Assembly (NCBI GenBank): GCA_965262365.1
Contig: OZ253541.1
Span: forward strand, 186,001 to 250,000
Reading direction: 5' to 3'
DNA length: 64,000 bases
Source: UBA6522 sp965262365
GTDB lineage: Bacteria; Pseudomonadota; Gammaproteobacteria; Steroidobacterales; Rariloculaceae
Of this stretch, positions 1-9,800 are shown in pieces. The notes beneath the pieces were generated by a model. The model saw only the letters and a program-made list of their open reading frames with translations. It did not search any database and was not told the DNA's origin. The position numbers and the translations under genes were made by a program. Position 1 is the first letter of the stretch; the number at the start of each line of letters is the position of its first letter.

Positions 1-410
1 TTCCGGGTGATGTTGCGGTCGGATTCGGAGGGCTCCGCTACGCCGGAGGGGCGGTTATGGAAGAGCACTACGGCCGCGGCGTTTTTCTCAAGCGCCTGCT
101 GCACGACGACCCTCGGGTACACCGCCGCCTCGTCGACGGTGCCCTGGAACAGCTCGGCGATTTCGATCAGGCGGTGCCGCGTATCCAGATAAACGATGCC
201 GAACACCTCGTTGCGCCGCCCGGTGAGTTTCAGGCGCAGGAACCCTTCGATATCCTCGGGCGAGGTGAAGGCGCGCCCCGGGCGGTAGCGGGCCGACAGC
301 ACGGCAAGCGCGAGCTTTATCACGGAGGATTTCTCCGGCTTGGAGAGCGACGCGGGCGTCAGGGAGCCGAAACGGTTGTCGGACGGGCGGGTTGTCGGGG
401 ATGCAGCCAT
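1..410 (-). CDS. RadC-like JAB/MPN domain protein (partial, runs off the window)
   Basis: The minus strand reads from an ATG at 410 to the window edge, with CAGGAG about 11 nt upstream. The product begins MAASPTTRPSDNRF and carries the RadC signature: YLDTRHRLIEIAELFQGT, a VYPRVVVQQAL helix, then LFHNRPSGVAEPSESD. It lacks the N-terminal helix-hairpin-helix part of chromosomal RadC, so it resembles the short RadC proteins carried on plasmids and integrative elements. RadC belongs to the JAMM metalloprotease fold, but its biochemical role is unsettled. The canonical HNHPSG metal motif reads HNRPSG here, so one His ligand is replaced by Arg and metal binding may be lost. It is divergent from the gene at 698. 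Family assignment is firm; activity is doubtful. Confidence 0.85.
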   Translation of the reverse strand, partial: MAASPTTRPSDNRFGSLTPASLSKPEKSSVIKLALAVLSARYRPGRAFTSPEDIEGFLRLKLTGRRNEVFGIVYLDTRHRLIEIAELFQGTVDEAAVYPRVVVQQALEKNAAAVVLFHNRPSGVAEPSESDRNITR

Positions 411-697
411 GAGTGGATCGCTCCTGGAAGTGCCTTCTTTAAGGGATGTCGAACGGAGGGAGGGCGGAGTGACTCCGGGCCGGACACGGCTACGCCACGC
501 CCTGCCCCGGAATTCGTCCGGCCGGAAGCGCCCTCGGGCTCCGCGCGGCGCGGGGCCATGGACGGGTGAACGGCTGGGGGTGGCCAGTCGCGCCGTGGCC
601 GGTTCGATCGGCGGTGGCGGGTAAAATGGACGGTCCGGATATCGGCGGACGGTTGTTCGGCCAACGGGCTTGAAGGGCGTTGCGCGAGGGAGGCGAT

Positions 698-1555
698 GTG
701 GACGTGAAACGGTGGGATTGGGCGGGTGAAGTGGCGCCGGCAAGGACGCGGCTCGACGCCGACAGCGCGAAGGCGCTCATGTGCGAGCCCTCGGCCCGAA
801 ACCGGGCACTGCGCCTGGCGACGGACCTGACGGAGGAGGAACTCGCGGGTTCGGCGTTCGTCGCCAACGCCCTGGTGCTGCTTGAGGAGGCGGCCCGGCA
901 AGGGTGGCTGTGGGTCACGGACCGGGGCTGCCTGCAGCTCGCGACGGTCGCGGCGATGCGCGCGTCGATGCACTGGCCGGGCATGGAAGCCACTGAAGTC
1001 CATCGGGCGGACAAGGCGCTTCGCGAGGAGTACGTGGGGGAACTTCATCTGCTGCGCCGGCTGTTGGAGATGGCGGGGTTGGTGCGGCGGACCCCGATCT
1101 GGCTTGAATTGACGCCGGCGGGGCGCGAGATGCTGGAACCGGGGAAGCGTGGCCGGCTGCAGGCGCTGCTGTTTCGCCAGGCGTTGTGGCATGTGGATCT
1201 GTCGGCGTTCCTGCGCGGCGTGCCGCGCGGCGTGCCCGGGACGTGGCCGCAGGGCGAGGACGTGGGGGTGCTGTTGTGGTGCCTTTCGGCGGTGGGCGGG
1301 CAATGGCGGGGAGGGGGCACGCTCACGGCGCTGTGCACGGTGGCGGAGGACTCGATCCCCGAGGCGCACTGGAACCCGCCGGCGTGGATGTTCGCCGAGC
1401 GCATTCTCGGTCCGTTGCGCTGGTTCGGGCTGATGCAGTGCCGCGAACCGCGGGTCACGGGGGAGGTTCGGCGCTGGCGCAAGACGGCGCTGTTCGACCG
1501 GTTTCTGTCGTTCGATGTGCGGCTCGCGGACCGTCGCGGACAGGCGAACCGCTAG
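698..1555 (+). CDS. Hypothetical protein with winged-helix-like segment
   Basis: About 285 residues, family not recognised. A GAGGGAGG sequence at 686-693 precedes two in-frame GTG codons (698 and 704); either may be the start, and a TTG at 680 is also possible. The middle of the protein (ELHLLRRLLEMAGLV followed by LELTPAGREMLEPG) has the alternating helix and beta-wing look of a winged-helix fold. The rest is mixed alpha/beta and rich in Trp and Leu, with no signal peptide or membrane segment. Codon use is typical of the high-GC surroundings. Its position between a RadC-like gene and a UPF0149/SEC-C gene suggests a mobile-element accessory protein, by context only. Confidence 0.6.
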   Translation: MDVKRWDWAGEVAPARTRLDADSAKALMCEPSARNRALRLATDLTEEELAGSAFVANALVLLEEAARQGWLWVTDRGCLQLATVAAMRASMHWPGMEATEVHRADKALREEYVGELHLLRRLLEMAGLVRRTPIWLELTPAGREMLEPGKRGRLQALLFRQALWHVDLSAFLRGVPRGVPGTWPQGEDVGVLLWCLSAVGGQWRGGGTLTALCTVAEDSIPEAHWNPPAWMFAERILGPLRWFGLMQCREPRVTGEVRRWRKTALFDRFLSFDVRLADRRGQANR

Positions 1556-1683
1556 GTCGTTTCGCGTGGCCCGCTGAACCGGGGCCGGGCGCTCACGGGG
1601 CGGCGCGGCGCGGGGGCGGTGCCCGGCGGTTATGATTGGCGGTGCACGGTCGAATGGACGCCGGGAACAGGCGGAAGGCGCTC

Positions 1684-1974
1684 ATGGGCATGGACGAGGG
1701 GCAATTCAGCAGGGGGCAAGTGGGAAAGGTGAACGGGATTGGAAAATCGGTCGGCGACGCGAAGCGCAAAGCGGTGCTCGGCATGAGGGGGTCAATGCAG
1801 GCGAAGGGGTTGGGTGCCCGTCGGGCGGACCCGGTGGCGCGGAAGATCGAACGGGCGGTGGCGGGATTGGAGTCCGATCGGACGATAAAGCCGGGTCGAT
1901 ACGGCTACAGGGTGTGCCGTGGCGGGGGCAAGGGCGCGTGGGGGTTCGTCGCGAGGAGGGAGGAGAATCCGTGA
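1684..1974 (+). CDS. Small basic hypothetical protein overlapping the SEC-C gene
   Basis: A frame of about 96 residues from an ATG at 1684 (GGAAGG lies a few bases upstream; ATG 1654 is an alternative) to a TGA at 1972-1974. That stop overlaps the GTG start of the next gene as GTGA, the usual layout for translational coupling. The product is rich in Gly, Arg and Lys with no recognisable domain. Its C-terminal part (GRYGYRVCRGGGKGAWGFV) is the least random-looking stretch. It could be a genuine small upstream gene or a chance open frame in GC-rich DNA; the stop/start overlap is the main argument for reality. Confidence 0.35.
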   Translation: MGMDEGQFSRGQVGKVNGIGKSVGDAKRKAVLGMRGSMQAKGLGARRADPVARKIERAVAGLESDRTIKPGRYGYRVCRGGGKGAWGFVARREENP

Positions 1975-2702
1975 GCGGGCGGCGCTGGAGCAAATGGCAG
2001 GACCCAGAGGGCGGTGGAGCGGTGGACGATCGCGTCGAAGCACTGGAACGGTTGGCGGCGTTGCTGGATGCGTTGGCCGACCGGGGCGAGCCGATGACGG
2101 TCGGGGAGATGGACGGGTTCGTGACGGGGCTGGTGGTGTACCCGGAAGTCATCCTGCCGTCGGAGTGGTTGTGGGCGGTGTGGGGAGCCGACACGGAGTT
2201 CGGGAGCATCGGGGACGGCGAGGAGACGGTGGCGGCGCTGATCGGGCACTACAATTGGGTTGCCCGCACGCTGGCGAACGAGCCGGCGGTCTACGGGCCG
2301 GTGCTGGAAGTGGACGAAGGCACGGAGGAGGTGTTCTGGAAAGCCTGGATCGTCGGGTTCGTGCGCGCGATGCGGTGGAGGCCCGGGGCCTGGGCGCGGA
2401 TCGAGGGCAGCGACGAGCTGGACGTGATCGAGGCGGTCCAAGTGATCCACACCTTGTACGCGGCGGCGAACGGGACCTCCAAATTGGCCGAAGAGGGATT
2501 GGAGCTGCTGGACAGCATGGCGCCGATGCTGATCGGCGGGATGGTGCGCGATCTCAGCGTGTGGCAGAAGTCGCGGGGTGTGAGCGCGGAGGCACGGCTC
2601 GTGGCGGATGTGCCGGGCGCGGCTGGCTGGACGGCGGCGGAGCACCGGCAGTGCGGCTGCGGCTCGGGCCGGGCATACGATCGTTGCTGCGGCGCGCACT
2701 GA
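1971..2702 (+). CDS. UPF0149/YecA-type protein with C-terminal SEC-C zinc motif
   Basis: The start is GTG 1971 because AGGAG (1961-1965) sits five bases upstream; the reading frame is open further up. The product is about 243 residues. The first ~190 residues match the UPF0149/YecA helical domain (MTVGEMDGFVTGLVVYPE, then a WKAWIVGFVRAM helix). The C-terminus is CGCGSGRAYDRCC, the SEC-C Cys-rich zinc motif also found at the end of SecA. In other bacteria this pairing marks cytosolic proteins of poorly known role, possibly contacting ribosomes or SecA. The 3' end of this gene is partly duplicated at 15779-16030. The downstream neighbour has been replaced by IS256 debris. Confidence 0.8.
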   Translation: MSGRRWSKWQDPEGGGAVDDRVEALERLAALLDALADRGEPMTVGEMDGFVTGLVVYPEVILPSEWLWAVWGADTEFGSIGDGEETVAALIGHYNWVARTLANEPAVYGPVLEVDEGTEEVFWKAWIVGFVRAMRWRPGAWARIEGSDELDVIEAVQVIHTLYAAANGTSKLAEEGLELLDSMAPMLIGGMVRDLSVWQKSRGVSAEARLVADVPGAAGWTAAEHRQCGCGSGRAYDRCCGAH

Positions 2703-2802
2703 GGATTGGGTGCGTGGCCGGGTCGATCCGGATGAAGGCGCCGTCACGGACGCGGCGTTGTGTGCAGCGGCAGGTCGCGCTGCACCGCCGGCGGTCTTGG
2801 GC
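2546..2802 (+). repeat. Dispersed duplicate, copy 1 (SEC-C tail plus flank)
   Basis: From about 2546 to 2802 this DNA is closely similar to 15779-16030. It covers the last ~50 codons of the SEC-C gene (from SVWQKSRGVSAE to the CCGAH end) and about 100 bp of downstream flank. In copy 2 the flank leads into a helix-turn-helix gene; here similarity stops where IS256-derived sequence begins. The two copies are in the same orientation, about 13.2 kb apart. Confidence 0.8.
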
Positions 2803-2879
2803 AATCAGGGGGATTCGCCCGATCCCTGACGGTTGTGCCGCGTGTCCGGATAAAACTGGGTGGCGTAGCGGCGGAACCG

Positions 2880-3339
2880 GTCCTGTACAAAATCTTGTGT
2901 GCTGAGCCGTTCTTCATCGTTCGAACCGCCAGCACAAATCGCTCGCCGAACTGGATTGTGAACTGCGGCTTGGCAGCATGCCATTGCCTGGGCGGGTTTT
3001 GCCACTTTGCGGTGATGTTTCTCAGCGCCAGGTAAGTCAGCTCCGTGGCCGCCTCGTCGCTGGGGAAATGCCCCTTGTTGCGAATCGGCTTGCGGATCGG
3101 GCTGTGCAGGCTCTCAATCGCGTTGGTCGTGTACAAGATTTTGCGTACCGCCGGGAGAAGGCGAAAAACGGGATCACCTCCTCCCAGCGCCGGCGCCAAC
3201 TGTGTGCCACGGCAGCGAAGCGTTGACCGTAGGGGCCAGCTTCGAACCGATCCAGCTCTGACGCCGCGGCCTCGGCTGAGGGGGCGCTGTAGATAGCCTT
3301 CAGCGCCTTGGCGAGCGGTCTTCGGCCTGGACACCGCAT
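2880..3339 (-). pseudogene. IS256-family transposase, 3' remnant, frameshifted
   Basis: The minus strand encodes the C-terminal ~150 residues of an IS256 (Mutator-like) transposase in two frames. The first is ELDRFEAGPYGQRFAAVA and RRWEEVIPFFAF. After a frameshift near 3155 it continues as VRKILYTTNAIESLH, KGHFPSDEAATEL and YLALRNITAKW. These are signature IS256 blocks around the last catalytic Glu. The N-terminal two thirds are absent, so it cannot be active. A sequence resembling an IS256 terminal end (CACAAGATTTTGTACAGGAC on the minus strand) lies near 2880-2900. Confidence 0.85.
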
Positions 3340-3838
3340 CGGCGCCGTGGCGGTGCGTAGCGCAGCCCGAGCGCTGACACGGGCGCGGTCTCCAACCCGC
3401 GGCGCACCTCGCTCGGTCGGCTACACCCTCCTCCCCAGGCGCGTATCCTTGATTTCAATGGGGATCTCTCGAAGATGCAACCACTGCACAGTTCGGGAGG
3501 ATTCTTGAATGAGGCGCAGGCGGTGCCGCGGTCGGGAATCGGCAACTGCGCGGGCATGTTGCCGACGAGGACGCCCCAAATCCGATCCGGCGGTTGAACT
3601 CGTTCGGTCCGCATGACCGGGATCATGCTGCGATGAACCCAAATTCAGCTCCGCCGAGGGTGACGTCACGTTGCAATCGCGTTCCCTTTTTAGGCTCACT
3701 TCACGTTGGAAAAGAGTGTCTCTTCCTTTAGTATTCCGAATTGATCCATGCTTCGCGGACGGACTCCGGGGCCCGTCAACGAGGCCTTGGCAGGGAGGGA
3801 GCGAGATTCACAAGACCCATAAGGCGACCGGGCCGTCT
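3340..3838. other. Intergenic, no supported gene
   Basis: About 500 bp between the IS256 remnant and the large metzincin gene. Short open frames exist on both strands but none has a recognisable product or a convincing ribosome site. The frame of the downstream gene is open back to a TTG at 3671, but that extension does not look like protein. Confidence 0.5.
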
Positions 3839-6800
3839 GTGCGGCGTTGCGGGCCGCGTCGTCGCAGAAGGGGCTGGCGGGGATGTTGGGCGTGCCGTCG
3901 GTTCGCCCCGTGCCTGCTGGCGTGGTTCGTCGCCGGGCAGGCCCACGGGCAGGTGCCGGAGCTGTTCTCGGCCGGGGAGCCGTTCGAGGCCGTGCCCTCG
4001 GAGCGCCTTGTGCCGGATTCGGTGGAGTTCGGGGGCGCGACCCTGCGCGCCCGGCGGATGCGCCTGGATGTCGGGCTGCTCGCCGGGCAGGTCGCCCCTT
4101 CCGACCTGGACGCAGGCCTGCGCGAGCCGGGATCCGTCCCTGCCGCCTTCACGCTCAATTTGTTCGACGACGCGGCCTACGAGGTCGTCGGCCTGACCAC
4201 GGCGCCCACGTCGGCCGGTTATTCGCTCTCGGGCCAACTCGAGGGCGTCCCGTTCGGGAGCGTGACGCTTGTGGTGAACGGAGACATCGTGGTCGGCACG
4301 GTGCACTCGCCCTCGGCGACCTACACGATACGCTCCGTCGGGGACGGTCGAGTGGAGATCCGCGAGATCGATCCGTCGACACTGCCGCCGCCGGGCGAAC
4401 CGATCGAAGTGCAAGCCCCCGCACCCGACGGGCAGCGAACCCAAGCGCCGCGGCCTCAGGCAGCGACCGCCACGTCGACCGCGACGCCGACGACCATCGA
4501 CGTCATGGTGGTGTACACCGAACGGGCGAAGAACCGAGCGGGCGGGCGAGCCCGGATGGAGGCGGAAATCGATCAGTGGGTCGCCTTTACCAACAGCGCC
4601 TATGTGGACAGCGGCGTCAACCAACGGCTTTATCTCGTGCTCGCGGAGCAGATCGCCTACCGAGGGACCGACTACGGTCAGTTGCTCATGCGTGTGCGCA
4701 AGCGAGGGGACGGTCATCTCGACCAGGTACACGCACGGCGCGACGCGGTCGGAGCGGACATCGTCACGGTGATCGACACGACCGCAACGATTTGCGGCGA
4801 AGCGTACATGAACACGACAATAGGCTCGTGGAATAGCCCATACGCCTTCAATTTCGTGTCTTACAGATGCGGCGCCGATACCTACGCCCACGAGTTGGGC
4901 CACACCATGGGACTCAACCACGACCGCTATGCACACCGGTCCAACCTGAGCAACAGGCCGCACGCGCATAGCTACGGCTACGTGAATCAGGCGGCGCTCG
5001 AGCCCGACTCGCCCGCATCGGCACAGTGGCGCACGATCATGGCCTACGACAACCAATGTGCCGACAACGGAGGCTGGTGCCCGACAATAGCCCGCTTCTC
5101 GAATGCGGATCTGACCTACGCCGGCGATGCGCTTGGCGTCGCCGACGACCAGCCTTCCCATCTCGTGACGGGCCCCGCCGACGCCCGCCGAACGATGAAC
5201 ACCTCGGCCCGGTCCGTCGCCAACTACCGTGCCACCGCTGTAACAAAGGCACTCGTCAGCCGCCTCGCGCCGGCTGACGCCCACACCCGCGCCGATACGC
5301 TCACCTGGCAGGTGGCTTTCAGCCCGCGGGGCGTGGAAAACGTGGACGCCGCCGACTTCGTCCTCCTCGGCGCGGGCCTGGACCGCCCGCCGCTCAACGT
5401 GGCCGCCGTGGACGGCAGCACGCGACGCTGGAACGTCACCGCCACCGGGCTGGGCGGTCTGAACGCAACGGTGTCGCTTGACTTCGCCGCCGGTCAGGAC
5501 ATCGCGGATGAGGCCGGCAGAGCGGTGCCGCCCGCGTGGCGGGCCGGTTCCGAGCGCTCCTACACGCTGGACAACGACCGCCCCGGCGTGTTGTCGCTGA
5601 CGCGGCACGATCCGGTCGTGCGCTCGACCGACGCGGCCGCGCTCATGTGGCGCGTCGTGTTCGACGAGGCGGTCGTGGGCGTCGACCCGTGGGACTTCGA
5701 GTTGACGGGCACGACGGCCACCCTGGCGGTCGCCGCGGCGGCGGACGAGGCGGGTATTTTGAGCAAGACCACCTTCGACGTGACCGCGAGAGGCGGCGAC
5801 CTGGCGACGTTGTCCGGCACGGTTGCGCTGCGTTTCGCGGCAGACCAGAACATCGAGGATGCGCTCGGCAATAGCCTGGATCCGGCGTTGTCGGCGGGCG
5901 CCCAGACGAGCTATTCGGTTCGTGTGCCTGCGCCGGCGGCGAAGGTGCCGAACATCGGCGTGCGGGCGGGGGTCGGTGGCCTGGAGGTATCCTGGGCGCC
6001 GGTGACCGGGGCGTCGGGCTACAAGGTCCAGTGGAAGCCGAGGAAGCAGGCCCGCTACGCCCCGAAAGATCAGGCGGCCGTTGCAGCCGGCGTCACCTCC
6101 TACGTGATCGGGCGTCTGGCCGGCGACCTGGAATACACCGTGCGGGTGATCGCCACGAAGGGAGGCGCCGAGGACGGCCCGCCCTCCGATGAAGCCATCG
6201 GCACGCCGAGCAGCGGCGCGGTGGCGATCGCGGCGGTGGCGCCACGGGTATCGGAGGGCACCCCGGCGTCGTTTCGCGTGACACTGTCCGCGCCGGTCGG
6301 GTACGACATGCGGGTACCGGTGTCGGTGACGGAATCGGCGGATACGATCCTGGGGACGCCGCCGACGGAGGTGAGAATCGGGGCCGGCCACGCGAGCGCC
6401 GTGCTGACGGTGGCGACCGACGACGACTCGGTGGTCGAGCCCGGCAGCTTGGTCACGGCGACGGTATTGTCCGTGCATGGCTACTACTCAGCGTCGGGCT
6501 CCGCGCACGTCACCGTGCGGGACGACGACGACGCAGCATTCGCGGTGACGGCATCGCCCGCGCACATGCCCGAAGGCGGCTATTCAACCGTGTCGGTGTC
6601 GGTGTCCAACGGCGTGACGTTCGCAACCGACCAGTCGATCGCGCTGTCGACTTCGGGCACGGCGGCGAGCACGGACTTCAAGCTGCAGCCGACGACGCTG
6701 ACGCTGGAGGCCGGCCTGCGTTCGGCGACCGCGATCGTGGATGCGATCGACGACGATCTCGGCGAAGTCGCCGAGACCGTGGTGGTCGAGGCGCGGCACA

Positions 6801-9800
6801 ACGGCACGACGCTCGGCTCGGCGACCGTCAGCATCGCGGCGAGCGACATGCCTCTGACGGCGGCGTTCGGCGCCGCGCCGCCGGCGTCGCACGCCGGGGC
6901 GGGCACGGTGTTCCAGGTCCGCTACCGGTTCAGCGAACCACTGGCCGACTACAGCTACCTGGACTTTCGCGACACCGCCTTGACGGTGACCAACGCCACG
7001 GTGACGAACGCGCGCCGCACGGTCCCGGGCCGCAACGACGGCTGGGAGATCCACGTGTCGCCGGGAAGCGCAGCGGACGTGGTGTTGGTACTGGAGGAGA
7101 CCCGTTCCTGCGACCGCCCGGGCGCACTGTGCACGCAGGACGGGCGCCGGCTCGCGAACCGGCTGGCGCACACGGTAAGCGGGCCCACCGCCGCCCCCGC
7201 GATCGACAGTGCCGGGCCGTTCAGCGTGCGCGAGGGCGACACGGCGGTGGCGAAGCTGACGGCCACGGACAGGGACAGCGCGCCGGGTGAGCTGACGTGG
7301 TCGATCCCGCCCGGGACGGCCGGGGGTGCGGATCGCGAGCACTTCAGGCTCGCCGCGCACGGCGCCCTCGCGTTCGCGTCGGCCAAGGATTTCGAGGCGC
7401 CGGACGATGCGGGCGCCAACGGCGTCTATGAGATCGTCGTGCAGGTCACCGACGGCGACAATCCCGTCACGGCGGCGCTCCGGGTGGTCTTGGCGAATGT
7501 CAACGAGGCGCCGACGGCCCACGCCGGTCCGGACCGCCGTGTGGCGGAGGGCGCGCAGGTGACGCTGACCGGGGCGGGCGTGGATCCCGACGCCGGCGAC
7601 ACGCCCGAGACACTGACGTTCCAGTGGCGGCAAATCGACCGCGGGGCTCATCGGGTCGACCTGTCGAAGGTGCAATCGGCCAGTGCCACGTTTGCCGCGC
7701 CCGTGGGCCTCGCCGAGGACGCAGTGCTGTCGTTTGCCCTGACCGTCACCGACGACGACGGCCTGTCGTCGCGGGACGAGGTGGCGATCGCGGTAGAACC
7801 CGCAACGCCCTTGACGGGGAGTTTCATCGGGGTGCCGCAGGAGCACTCGGGACGGGGGACGATCACGCTGCGCATCCGGTTCAGCGAGCCCATCTCGACC
7901 GGCTACGTGACGCTGCGCGATGCGAGCCTGGCGGTCGCGAACGGCTCGGTGCGGAACGTCAGGCGCGTCGCCGGGCGCAGCGACCTGTGGGAGATCGAGA
8001 TCGAGCCGTCGTCGGCCGCGGACCTGGTGGTGACCCTGCCGGCGACGACGCACTGCGCGGCGCCCGCGGCCGTGTGCACCGCCGACGGCAGGCGGCTTCG
8101 GACCCGTCTGCAGGCGACGATTCCGGCCCGTCTTCCGGTGATTTCGGTCGCGGCGGTCAAGAGCCCTGTTTCGGAAGGCGAGTTAGCGCGGTTCACGGTG
8201 TCGCGCACGGGGCCGACCACGGAGACACTGACCGTTCAAACGCGTTGGGAGTTTAGCGACGGTTCCCAGAGCCACACCGGTCGGCTCGTGTTCCCCGTCG
8301 GCAGGCGAACGAATACGTCTTCGCACTCGAGGTACGACGACAACGTGGTGCGGGAAGACCTGACCGTGACCTTGACGCTTGAGGATGGCGCGGGCTACAC
8401 GCTGTCGGGGCAGGCGCGTTCCGCGCAGGCGGTGGTGGAAGACAACGACGTCGCGGATTTCACGTTGTCGGTGAATCCGGCGCAAGTCGCCGAGGGCGAG
8501 TCCGCAACCGTCCGAATCGACATCGCCAACGGCGTGACGTTCGCTGAACACCAACAGATAGTTCTCGATTTTGCCGCGAGCCCGCGGGCTGGAGACGGCG
8601 ACTTCACGGTGTCGAACGCATCGCCGACGCTGTCCGCGGGAGCGCGTTCGGCGGCCGCGGTATTCACCGCGGCGGCCGATTCCGACGAGGAAGGCAACGA
8701 GACGATTGCGGTGACGGCCACATACGGCGGCGAGGCCGTCGGCCAGGCGAGCGTTACGATCCTGAACCGCGACTCCGGGGCGCTGACGGCTCGGTTTGTC
8801 GGCATGCCCGAAACGCATGATGGCGAGACGCCGTTCGCATTCGAGCTGCGATTCAGCGAGGAGGTCGCGACCGGCTACGCGAGCTTGCAAGCCGCGGCGT
8901 TGCAGGTGACCGGAGGCGCGGTCGGCAAGGCAAGGCGGCTGGAGCCGCCGCTGAGCCTGCGCTGGGAAATCACCGTGAATCCGCACTCGGCGGCAAACGT
9001 GCTTGTGGTCCTGCCAGTAACCTCCGGCTGCGGGGCGGTCGGGGCGGTGTGCACGGCAGGCGGGAAGCGGTTGTCGCGCCGCCTCGAAGCGACGGTCAGG
9101 GGATCCGCCGCGAAACCCGTGAACGACGGTTTTTCCCTCGCGCCCGAGAACAGCAGCCCGAGTGGCATCTGGTCCGACGGCGAAACGGCGTGGGTGGCCG
9201 ACGTGGACGACGCCCGACTCTACGCCTACCGGCGATGGGATGGCGAGCGGGCGCCGGCCCGGGACATCGCCACGGGTCCGGCTCCGATGGGTCTGTGGTC
9301 GGACGGCGAAACGCTTTGGGTAGCGCAACTCGGAGGCGGCCTGAGGGCACACCGGCTCGCAGGCGGGTCGCGGCTGCCTCGGCGCGACCTGGCGGTTCAG
9401 GCCAGCGCCGCGCCGGCGGGCGTGTGGTCGGACGGGGAGATCGCGTGGGTGTCGGAATGGCTCGGCGACACGATGCACGCCTACCGCCTCTCGGACGGGA
9501 AGCGGGCGGCGGGTCGCGACATCAAGCTGGCAGGCGAGAATCTGCTGCCGGCCGGGCTGTGGTCGGACGGCCGGACGCTGTGGGTGGCGGATTGGTCGGA
9601 GCGGGTTTTGGCCTACCGCCTGTCGGATGGCGCTCGCGAGCCAACGCGGGACATCGTGGCGGGTGCGGCGGACGAGGATCCTTCGGGCCTGTGGGCGGGC
9701 GGCCGGACGCTGCTGTTCACGAGCTGGAAAGGCGCCGAGGTTCGGGCCCGCCCGCTGCCGGCGCCAAGCGCGGCGGATTCCGGACGGGCCGAGACCCTTC

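Noticed and set aside
359..1369. Minus-strand open frame of 336 codons
   Set aside because: Arg/Pro-rich shadow overlapping both the RadC start and the winged-helix-like gene.
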